A model generated the notes under the pieces. The model saw only the letters and a list, made by a program, of their open reading frames with translations, was not told the origin of the DNA and made no database searches. From positions 1 to 16,918 of the forward strand of contig VGXJ01000009.1 in assembly GCA_016873375.1 (NCBI GenBank): a DNA stretch of 16,918 bases, given 5' to 3'. Positions within the stretch are counted from its first letter, which is position 1; each line of letters starts with the position of its first letter. This DNA is from Phycisphaerae bacterium (GTDB lineage: Bacteria > Planctomycetota > Phycisphaerae > Phycisphaerales > SM1A02). Shown piece after piece: positions 9,957 through 16,084 of this stretch. The translations under genes were made by a program, and so were the position numbers.

Positions 9957-10580
9957 CTTGAAGCGGAAGGCGGCGGTGACGACGGCGTCGGCGCTCGCCA
10001 GCGCGGGCTCGGCATCGAGCGCACGATCGACCAGGTCGCGCGCACCTGCACGGCTCTCGCCCAGCTGGACCAGGATCGCCATGGCATCGAGCGCGAGCTG
10101 TCCTGCAGCGGCCGGCACGGCACCCTTTGCACCTGCGACCGGTGTGCCGAGGTCAAGGAACGGTCCCATCTTGTCCTTCAGGTCCACCACGATCGTCTCG
10201 GCGGTCTTGCGCCCGATCTCGGGGAGGCTCGTGAGCAGGGCCAGATTGCGATCGACGATCGCCTGGGCCACCTGACCGAACGGCAGTTGCAGCGCACGGA
10301 GCGCCTTGCGGTTGCCGATCCCCTTCACGGTCGTGAGCAATTCGAAGAACTCACGATCGCGGACGGTCCGGAACCCGATCAGCCGGGGCCAGAAGCTGCT
10401 GCCCTGCCCCTGCGACTCAAGGTAGTGCAGCGTCACGAACTCCAGCTCGCTGCCGACGGCACCCGCCAGTCGCATCTGGTCGGCCGCGGGCACCAGCACC
10501 TCGTAGCTGACGGCGCCGCATCGCACAAGCGCGGTGCCGTCGTGGAGTTCCTCGAGGGTGCCGTGCAGGCGTGCGATCAT
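9948..10580 (-). CDS. ruvA: Holliday junction branch migration protein RuvA
   Basis: RuvA binds four-way Holliday junctions and loads the RuvB motor for branch migration. The 210 residues show an N-terminal OB-fold domain (MIARLHGTLEELHDGTALVR, then GAVSYEVLVPA). Two helix-hairpin-helix DNA-binding motifs follow, TTVKGIGNRKALRAL at 83-97 and LPEIGRKTAETIVVDLKDKM at 119-138. A flexible Ala/Gly-rich linker (about 140-160) leads to the C-terminal RuvB-contacting domain III (about 161-205). The OB-fold end carries a slightly longer loop (QGQGSSFWPR, about 57-66) than the usual form. The ATG at 10580 gives the canonical start MIARL. ruvB and ruvC are not in the window. The gene is divergent from the guanylyltransferase with 38 bases between starts and convergent, by a 9-base overlap, with the acyltransferase. 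Confidence 0.95.
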   Translation of the reverse strand: MIARLHGTLEELHDGTALVRCGAVSYEVLVPAADQMRLAGAVGSELEFVTLHYLESQGQGSSFWPRLIGFRTVRDREFFELLTTVKGIGNRKALRALQLPFGQVAQAIVDRNLALLTSLPEIGRKTAETIVVDLKDKMGPFLDLGTPVAGAKGAVPAAAGQLALDAMAILVQLGESRAGARDLVDRALDAEPALASADAVVTAAFRFKSS

Positions 10581-10618
10581 GCGTGGAGCGTACCGGGCGA
10601 GCGCGTAGCATCACCCGG
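10581..10618. promoter_or_regulatory. Short divergent promoter region, ruvA and guanylyltransferase
   Basis: Only 38 bases lie between the two divergent start codons, so promoter elements must be compact or lie partly in coding sequence. I see no convincing -10/-35 pair or ribosome binding site, which fits low-leader transcripts but does not prove them. Confidence 0.3.
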
Positions 10619-11704
10619 ATGGTGCGCTATGCAATGATCATGGCCGGCGGCAGCGGGACGCGGCTCTGGCCAATGAGCCGTTCGGCGATGCCCAAGCAGC
10701 TCGTGCCCTTCATCGGCGGCCGCAGCCTGCTGGAGATCGCCGGCGAGCGGATCGCAGGACTCGTTCCCGCGCAACGACGGCTCGTGTGCGCCGCAGCTGC
10801 AGCCCGGGATCAGGTACTCCGCGCGGTACCCGGGCTTGAACCCACGAACTTCCTCGGCGAACCGATCGGTCGCGACACGCTGAACGCCGTGGGCTTCACG
10901 GCGGCGGTGCTGGCCGCGCGCGATCCGAACGCCATCTTCTGCGTGCTGACAGCCGATCACCTCATCACGCCACAGACGACGTTTGAGGCGTGCATGCAGA
11001 CCGGCTTCGCACTCGTCGAGGCCGACCCAACGAGGTTCGCGACGTTCGCGATCACGCCGACCCATCCAGCGACCGGGTATGGCTATGTCGAGTACGGCGA
11101 CGCCGTGCCGGGCTTCGCACGGGCTGTCCACTGCAAGCGCTTCGTCGAGAAGCCCGACATCAAGCGCGCACAGGAATACGTGGCCAGCGGCCGCTTCGGC
11201 TGGAACAGCGGCATGTTCGTGCTGCATGCCAGGACCGTGCTCGACGCGATCGCACGGTTCCGCCCCGACAGCCACGCCGGGCTCATGCGAATCCATGAAG
11301 CCGCCGCGCGCGGTGCCGACCTCGCTCCCACCGTCGCCGAGGTCTATCCAAGCCTGCCGAAGGTGAGTGTTGACGTGGCGCTCATGGAGCCTGCGAGCGT
11401 GGATGCCTCGCTCTCGGTCTGCACCGTGCCGATGCCGGTCGAGTGGAAAGACGTGGGGTCATGGCCGAGCTGGGGGTCGACGCTGGCGGCCGATGACGCG
11501 GGCAACCGTGCATCCTGCGTGACAGAGCATGTGGGCTCGACCAACGTGGTGGTCGCCAGTGACGATCCATCGCACACCGTCGCGACGATCGGGCTTGACC
11601 AGGTCATCATCGTGCGCACCAAGGACGCCACGCTCGTTTGCCGGGCCGATCTGGCCGAGCAGGTCAAGGACCTCGTGGCGCGTCTTCCGCCGTCGCTCCG
11701 TTGA
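10619..11704 (+). CDS. manC: Mannose-1-phosphate guanylyltransferase
   Basis: This enzyme makes GDP-mannose from mannose-1-phosphate and GTP, supplying surface polysaccharide and glycan synthesis. The nucleotidyltransferase signature GGSGTRLWPMSRSAMPKQ is at 10-27. Further family motifs are LTADHLI at 110-116, GYGYVEYG at 153-160, RFVEKPD at 174-180, GWNSGMFVLHA at 194-204 and VEWKDVGSWPSW at 274-285. At 361 residues it is the monofunctional form without the C-terminal phosphomannose isomerase cupin domain. The frame is open further upstream to 10571, but the extra residues are not family-like and would overlap ruvA. The true start is ATG 10619 or possibly GTG 10622, which gives the typical MRYAMIMAGG. 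The stop overlaps the ruvX start by one base, implying coupled translation. GDP-mannose could feed the export system at the left edge, but the two loci are not adjacent. Confidence 0.93.
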   Translation: MVRYAMIMAGGSGTRLWPMSRSAMPKQLVPFIGGRSLLEIAGERIAGLVPAQRRLVCAAAAARDQVLRAVPGLEPTNFLGEPIGRDTLNAVGFTAAVLAARDPNAIFCVLTADHLITPQTTFEACMQTGFALVEADPTRFATFAITPTHPATGYGYVEYGDAVPGFARAVHCKRFVEKPDIKRAQEYVASGRFGWNSGMFVLHARTVLDAIARFRPDSHAGLMRIHEAAARGADLAPTVAEVYPSLPKVSVDVALMEPASVDASLSVCTVPMPVEWKDVGSWPSWGSTLAADDAGNRASCVTEHVGSTNVVVASDDPSHTVATIGLDQVIIVRTKDATLVCRADLAEQVKDLVARLPPSLR

Positions 11705-12120
11705 TGCCGCGATTCCTCGCCATCGATCTGGGCGACAAGCGTACGGGGCTGGCCGTGGCGGACAGCGTGCTCCGCCTACCCATGCCGCTCGAGGTGGTGC
11801 AGGCCACCACGCACGACCTCATCCGAGATGCCGTGCTTCGCGCCATCGAGAGTCATGACCCGACCGACCTCGTTGTCGGCATGCCCTTCAACATGGATGG
11901 CTCCGAGGGACCCCGCGCCAAGATCGTGCGCTCGTTCGTCGAACTGCTGCGGCAGCGCACCGACCTGCCGATCCACCTTCAGGATGAGCGCTGCTCGAGC
12001 ATGGATGCCGAGGAGTTCCTGCAACGCAGCGGCCGCACCCACGGACAGAAGAAGGCGATCCGCGATGCACTTGCCGCCTGCGTGATCCTGCAGGGATTCC
12101 TGGATGCGCAGGGCGCGTGA
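11704..12120 (+). CDS. ruvX: Putative pre-16S rRNA nuclease / Holliday junction resolvase-like protein (YqgF family)
   Basis: YqgF/RuvX proteins have an RNase H-like fold and take part in 16S rRNA 5'-end maturation; a resolvase activity has also been proposed. The 138 residues are normal length. The first strand AIDLGDKRTGLAVAD (6-20) carries the conserved acidic Asp8. VVGMPFNMDGSEGPRA (57-72) matches the central motif, LQDERCSSMDAEE (92-104) carries Glu95, and AIRDALAACVILQGFLD (118-134) carries the last acidic residue Asp121. The start ATG 11704 overlaps the manC stop in TGATG. The frame is open earlier, to 11638, but the family begins at MPRFLAIDLG. It converges on pgl with only 9 bases between stop codons and no visible terminator. 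Confidence 0.93.
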   Translation: MPRFLAIDLGDKRTGLAVADSVLRLPMPLEVVQATTHDLIRDAVLRAIESHDPTDLVVGMPFNMDGSEGPRAKIVRSFVELLRQRTDLPIHLQDERCSSMDAEEFLQRSGRTHGQKKAIRDALAACVILQGFLDAQGA

Positions 12121-12129
12121 GGCACTGCG

Positions 12130-12924
12130 TCAGGATGCTTGAACGCCCGTGCACGCGGCGCGATCGAGGTACCAACGGAGTTCACCGCCAGTCGGCACGA
12201 TGCCCCGGATCGGCAGGGTCGCAGCATCATCCGCGTCTGCACGCGCGACGCGCTCGAGCATCGCATGCTTGGATGAACCCATTACGAGCACGGCCACGAA
12301 TCGCGAGGCGTTCAACAGCCGGTAGGTCATCGTGACGCGGGCGGGCGGCGTGACGGTCGGACCATCGTTGGATGCGACGAGTGCGGTGCGCTCCTTGAGC
12401 GCCGGGCTGTGGGGGAACAGGCTTGCCGTGTGGCCATCACCGCCCATCCCCAGCAGCACGAAATCGAGCCGGTCATGGCCAACCTCGCGCCAGGCGAGCG
12501 TTTCGCGCAGTGCCTGGTCATAGGCCGCCGCTGCGCCGGGAAGGTGGGCATCCATCGGGTGCACCTGCTGCGGCGGGATGTCCACGTGCTCGACGATGGT
12601 CTGCCGGATGTGAAGGAAATTGCAGCGGTCGTCCTCAGGCGCAACGCAACGCTCATCGACGACCCACAGGTGCGTGCGCTGCCACGGCAACTGCCGGAAC
12701 CGCGGATCGACCATCAGGCATCGATAGAAGGGAAGCGGCGTCGAGCCACCGGACAAGGCGAGGTGGAAGTCGCCGAATGAGCGCACGCAGTTGTTCGCCT
12801 GCAGGAGCAGGTCAGCGCCGAGCGAACCGTGCACCTCATCGGCATCCGTACCGGTGACTACGCGACCCGGGAGCGTGGGCGCCACGAAGGACTCGTCGAC
12901 GAGGTCATATGGATCGATCGACAT
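12130..12924 (-). CDS. pgl: 6-phosphogluconolactonase
   Basis: This enzyme hydrolyses 6-phosphoglucono-1,5-lactone to 6-phosphogluconate, the second step of the oxidative pentose phosphate pathway, in the cytosol. The family motifs are LALSGGSTPLPFY at 55-67, LWVVDERCV at 86-94 and FVLLGMGGDGHTASLFPHS at 155-173. The 264 residues include about 20 more at the N-terminus than the shortest homologues. The ATG at 12924 is 3 bases after the zwf stop, so the gene is almost certainly translated from the zwf message. No independent ribosome binding site stands out. The pairing of zwf and pgl confirms the DevB-type lactonase assignment over the related glucosamine-6-phosphate deaminases. Confidence 0.95.
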   Translation of the reverse strand: MSIDPYDLVDESFVAPTLPGRVVTGTDADEVHGSLGADLLLQANNCVRSFGDFHLALSGGSTPLPFYRCLMVDPRFRQLPWQRTHLWVVDERCVAPEDDRCNFLHIRQTIVEHVDIPPQQVHPMDAHLPGAAAAYDQALRETLAWREVGHDRLDFVLLGMGGDGHTASLFPHSPALKERTALVASNDGPTVTPPARVTMTYRLLNASRFVAVLVMGSSKHAMLERVARADADDAATLPIRGIVPTGGELRWYLDRAACTGVQAS

Positions 12925-12927
12925 GGC

Positions 12928-14499
12928 TCAGCCGTCGTGCCAGGCGCGGCCATCACGCAGCATCATGTCGTCGGCCGACTTAGGTCCCCACGAACCTTGC
13001 GTGTAGTTGCCCGCGATGCCCTCGCGCAGCAGCGCGCTGCGTGCGTCGAGGAACGGCATCACGGCGCTCCATGCGCCCTCGACCTCGGTGCGGTGCTTGA
13101 AGAGCGATTGGTCGCCGCGCATCGCATCGATGATCAACGGCCCGTATGCCTCGACCGCATGCCCACCGAACTCCTTGCGGAAGTCGGCCTCCATCGCCAC
13201 CGGCGCGATCGCCATGCGTCGGCCGGGGACCTTGCTCTCGAAGCGAAGTTCCGCCCGTTCGCGGGGAGCGATCTCGATGACGAGGCGGTTTCCCTGCACG
13301 CCGCCCGCGCCGTGCGGAACGCCCTTAAAGAGGTCCGCAGCTGGCGCCTTGAACTGCACCACGACCTCGGTGCGCTTGGCACGCATGGCCTTTCCCGTGC
13401 GCAGGTAGAACGGCGTGCCCGCCCAGCGCCATGTGTCCAAATGCAGCTTGATGGCCGCGAAGGTCTCGACTTTCGAGCCGGGCGCAACTCCTTGCACCTG
13501 TGCATAGGCGGGCTCGGAACCGGGTCCATACTGTCCCAGGGCACCGTGGGTCATCACCTCGGCCGAAGCGGTCGGTCGAATCGCACCGATGAGCTTGATC
13601 TTCTCGCTGCGGATCTCGTTGGCACGCATCCGGTTCGGTGGCTCCATGGCGACGAAGGCGAGCACCTGCATGAGGTGGCTCTGGATCATGTCGCGCACGG
13701 CGCCGGTCTGCTCGTAGAAACCGCCGCGCGTGCCGATGCCCACGGTCTCGGCCGCGGTGATCTGCACATGGTCGATGTAGCGGTGATTCCACACCGGCTC
13801 GAAGATGCTGTTGGCGAAGCGCAGGACGAGGAGGCTCTGCACCAAGTCCTTGCCCAGGTAGTGGTCGATGCGGTAGGTCGAGTCCTCTTCAAAGACCCGG
13901 CCGAGCGCTCGGTTCAGGCTTACCGCGCTCGCTTCATCGGTGCCGAAGGGCTTCTCCACCACGATCCGCTGCCATGAACGGCCCTTCGGATCGATGCTGC
14001 ACCAGCGCTTGCCCTCCGTGACCAGGCCCGCCTCGTCGATGCACTGCACGATGGGCTCATAGAGGGACGGCGCCACCGAAAGGTAGAAGAGGATGTTGCC
14101 CCGTGTCCCGCGCGAAGCAGCCAACGCTCCGAGCCGCTCGATGAGCGCCGGATAGGTCGCCTGCGCAGCTGCATCGCCCGCGTGATAGAAGAGTCGCTCC
14201 GCGAAGGACTGCCAGCGCGTGGAGTCGAAACCCTGCACCGAGGCCTGCACGGCGGTGCGCATCTCGGTACGCCAGCTTTCATCCGTCTTCGCGGTCCGGC
14301 TCATGCCCAGGATCGCCGTCGAGGGGTGCAATGCACCGAGGCAGTGCATCTCGTACATCGATGGGATGAGCTTGCGATGCGTCAAGTCGCCACTCGCCCC
14401 CAGGATCAGCAAGACGCACGGATCGGCGCCGGCGGGCGAGGATCCGGCGGACGGTTCCGTGCGTTCGATCGTGGATGGAGCGCTCGATACGGACAGCAT
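12928..14499 (-). CDS. zwf: Glucose-6-phosphate dehydrogenase
   Basis: Zwf oxidises glucose-6-phosphate to the lactone and yields NADPH (or NADH), the entry step of the oxidative pentose phosphate pathway. The 523 residues contain the nucleotide-binding fingerprint GASGDLTHRKL at 34-44, EKPFG at 182-186 and the substrate-binding signature RIDHYLGKD at 210-218 with the expected His and Lys. The C-terminal beta+alpha domain contains FYLRTGKAMRAKRTEV. The N-terminal 27 residues before PCVLLILGASGD are low-complexity and probably disordered. ATG 14499 is the first in-frame Met; no ribosome binding site is evident. The porin stop lies 30 bases upstream and the pgl start 3 bases downstream, so porin-zwf-pgl may form one transcript. 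Confidence 0.96.
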   Translation of the reverse strand: MLSVSSAPSTIERTEPSAGSSPAGADPCVLLILGASGDLTHRKLIPSMYEMHCLGALHPSTAILGMSRTAKTDESWRTEMRTAVQASVQGFDSTRWQSFAERLFYHAGDAAAQATYPALIERLGALAASRGTRGNILFYLSVAPSLYEPIVQCIDEAGLVTEGKRWCSIDPKGRSWQRIVVEKPFGTDEASAVSLNRALGRVFEEDSTYRIDHYLGKDLVQSLLVLRFANSIFEPVWNHRYIDHVQITAAETVGIGTRGGFYEQTGAVRDMIQSHLMQVLAFVAMEPPNRMRANEIRSEKIKLIGAIRPTASAEVMTHGALGQYGPGSEPAYAQVQGVAPGSKVETFAAIKLHLDTWRWAGTPFYLRTGKAMRAKRTEVVVQFKAPAADLFKGVPHGAGGVQGNRLVIEIAPRERAELRFESKVPGRRMAIAPVAMEADFRKEFGGHAVEAYGPLIIDAMRGDQSLFKHRTEVEGAWSAVMPFLDARSALLREGIAGNYTQGSWGPKSADDMMLRDGRAWHDG

Positions 14500-14529
14500 G
14501 GGCGCTTGAGCATACGCCCCGCGCCAGCC

Positions 14530-15924
14530 TCAGAAGAGCACTTGGTACTGGATGCCGATGTACACCTGTCCCGAGACGTCGCCACCCGGTGGCTGGACAT
14601 CCGGCAGCAGGTTGGCGCTCGACGTGGCGAAGCCATTGCCGAGTCTGTTGGTGCTCAGCCCCTCGAAGGAGTAGCCCATGTCCAACTGGACCTTCATGAG
14701 GTGCTTGTGGAAGTAGTAGCTCAAGTTCAGTTCAAGCAGGCTGAGCATGGGATACGCATCACTGCTGTCGGCTCCCGTATCGCCAATGCTGTACCGCACG
14801 CCGGTCTCCCAACGCTCAGCAAGCATCGTGCTGGCCTGCACGAGCGCACCCCACTGGTTCGACTGGCCCAAGTCGCTCTGCACACGACGAAAGACACCCC
14901 ACGCGAAGATCGACCAACCCGCCTGCTTGTGCATGAGATCGGCGGTCACCTCGAGCATCCACGGATCGGATGGGAATGGGGCCGATGGACTCGCCTGTTC
15001 CGCGTCAACAGCCACCCCGAGATTGGTGGCCTGCCCCTTCATGTCGAGCCACGGGGTGTAGTCGCGCAACTCGTTCCAGGTTCCCGCGAGCTTCCAGTCA
15101 AAGCGGCTGGAGAACGCCCAATCGATCGCCAACCTGTTGTCCCAAGGTAGGTTGACGGTGTTCCCGGTGTTGTAGCCGGCCTCATCAGGCGTCACTGGCG
15201 ACCGCACCGTGATGCCGTCGAACCAACCGCTGCGCCACATGAAGTGCTCCGTCTCCCACTCGAGGGCAATGCCCCGGGAACGCGCGGCACGGAAGTAGTT
15301 GTTCAGCGCACTGCGCTCCATGAAGAGCGTCGTCGCGGAGCTCATGCCCTCCTCACGCGTGAAACAGGGCCTGAACTGCCCCATCTTCAGTTGGAGTTCG
15401 GGGGAGAGCACACGGGCGACCCAGGCATCCTCGATGTCCGGCACCAGAGGCGACGGGACGACGCTCGGTCGCGACACCTGCAACATGTAGCGCCACTCCT
15501 TGCCGAACGCGTGACCATCCATGAGGAAGCGCAAGCGTCGGTTTTCGAACCCCTGGGTGTCACCGAGTTCCTCCCGATGATTCCAGATGAACCGCAACTG
15601 CATCTGGATGTTCAGGTGGTAGCGGAAGTTTCCGTCGGCCGAGGTGATCTCGGTGCCGGTCGCATCGAGCCGATAAAAACTGTCACCTTGGAAGCTGGGT
15701 TGGCCCCGGCCATCCTGCATCATCGTGCGGGTGCCTGCGTCGGCGAGGGCGTCCTTCACGATGGTGCGAATCTCGGCAGCGCGCTCGGTATCGAGCGTGC
15801 CCTGCGACTGGCTCCGCTGGAAGGCGCGCAGGTCGGCACGCAGTGCGTCGATCTCGGCCTGAACGCCCGCATCACCGCCAGCGCCGAGACTGAACACTGT
15901 GAAGATCGTGGCTAGACGGACCAT
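14530..15924 (-). CDS. Outer-membrane porin, phosphate-selective porin O/P-like
   Basis: This is a 464-residue predicted beta-barrel. A signal peptide (residues 1 to about 23, ending GVQA) is followed by a short helical, coiled-coil-like segment (EIDALRADLRAFQRSQ) typical of planctomycete and related porins. A run of alternating amphipathic strands then ends in an aromatic outer-membrane sorting signal, IQYQVLF. The segment FENRRLRFLMDGHAFGKEW, then MGQFRPCFTREE and a later ALEWETE, resembles the porin O/P (OprP/OprO) pattern. Substrate selectivity cannot be read from sequence; phosphate is one possibility. ATG 15924 is backed by GGAG at 15934-15931 with a 6-base spacer. Upstream lie two hairpins and two arrays of 11-bp-spaced GTTC sites that probably control it. 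zwf follows after 30 bases. Confidence 0.82.
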   Translation of the reverse strand: MVRLATIFTVFSLGAGGDAGVQAEIDALRADLRAFQRSQSQGTLDTERAAEIRTIVKDALADAGTRTMMQDGRGQPSFQGDSFYRLDATGTEITSADGNFRYHLNIQMQLRFIWNHREELGDTQGFENRRLRFLMDGHAFGKEWRYMLQVSRPSVVPSPLVPDIEDAWVARVLSPELQLKMGQFRPCFTREEGMSSATTLFMERSALNNYFRAARSRGIALEWETEHFMWRSGWFDGITVRSPVTPDEAGYNTGNTVNLPWDNRLAIDWAFSSRFDWKLAGTWNELRDYTPWLDMKGQATNLGVAVDAEQASPSAPFPSDPWMLEVTADLMHKQAGWSIFAWGVFRRVQSDLGQSNQWGALVQASTMLAERWETGVRYSIGDTGADSSDAYPMLSLLELNLSYYFHKHLMKVQLDMGYSFEGLSTNRLGNGFATSSANLLPDVQPPGGDVSGQVYIGIQYQVLF

Positions 15925-15937
15925 GGCTCGCTCCAGT

Positions 15938-15962
15938 CGCGCAACGCACCACCCGTTGCGCG
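15938..15962 (-). promoter_or_regulatory. Perfect 9-bp stem-loop in the porin leader
   Basis: CGCGCAACG (15938-15946) and CGTTGCGCG (15954-15962) are exact reverse complements with a 7-base loop. In the porin message this hairpin ends three bases before the GGAG ribosome binding site. It could stabilise the 5' end or control ribosome access. No T run follows, so it is not a typical terminator. Confidence 0.6.
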
Positions 15963-15966
15963 CCCA

Positions 15967-15999
15967 GGTTGCGGGCCGTCACCCGGCCCGAACGCAACC
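15967..15999 (-). promoter_or_regulatory. Second stem-loop in the porin leader
   Basis: GGTTGC (15967-15972) pairs with GCAACC (15994-15999). Inside it GGGCCG (15973-15978) pairs with CGGCCC (15984-15989) around a TCACC loop, leaving a GAAC bulge (15990-15993). Together with the 15938-15962 hairpin it gives a tandem, GC-rich leader structure. The bulged GAAC is also one of the 11-bp-spaced repeat units, so protein binding and RNA folding could overlap here. Confidence 0.5.
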
Positions 16000-16084
16000 C
16001 GAACATGGTGTGAACGCTAACCATGCTCCAAATTTAGATTGTTCAGACCGAACCTTGACGATGTTCAGATTGTGTTCAGAATGC
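15983..16084. promoter_or_regulatory. Two opposed arrays of 11-bp-spaced GTTC half-sites upstream of the porin
   Basis: On the minus strand three contiguous 11-base units begin with GTTC: GTTCACACCAT (16015-16005), GTTCGGGTTGC (16004-15994) and GTTCGGGCCGG (15993-15983). On the plus strand a second set reads GTTCAGACCGA (16041-16051), a degenerate unit (16052-16062), GTTCAGATTGT (16063-16073) and GTTCAGAATGC (16074-16084); three exact copies of TGTTCAGA start at 16040, 16062 and 16073. Direct repeats at 11 bp place half-sites on one helix face, as in OmpR/PhoB-family sites and the GTTCA-type Pho boxes known from Streptomyces. The second array overlaps the stop codon of the upstream gene. Regulator identity is inferred. 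Confidence 0.55.
16031..16036 (-). promoter_or_regulatory. Candidate -10 element for the porin transcript
   Basis: TAAATT on the minus strand (16036-16031) lies in the only AT-rich stretch of the intergenic region. It directly follows the TCTGAACA repeats as read toward the porin. No good -35 hexamer lies 17 bases upstream, where the repeat array sits instead, as is usual for promoters that need an OmpR/PhoB-type activator. If it is used, the leader would be about 100 bases and contain the second GTTC array and both hairpins. Confidence 0.3.

Noticed and set aside
12121..12129. Terminator between ruvX and pgl
   Set aside because: Only 9 bases separate the convergent stops and I found no hairpin with a T run on either strand.
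12829..13977. 382-codon plus-strand ORF
   Set aside because: Antisense shadow of zwf and the pgl 5' end.
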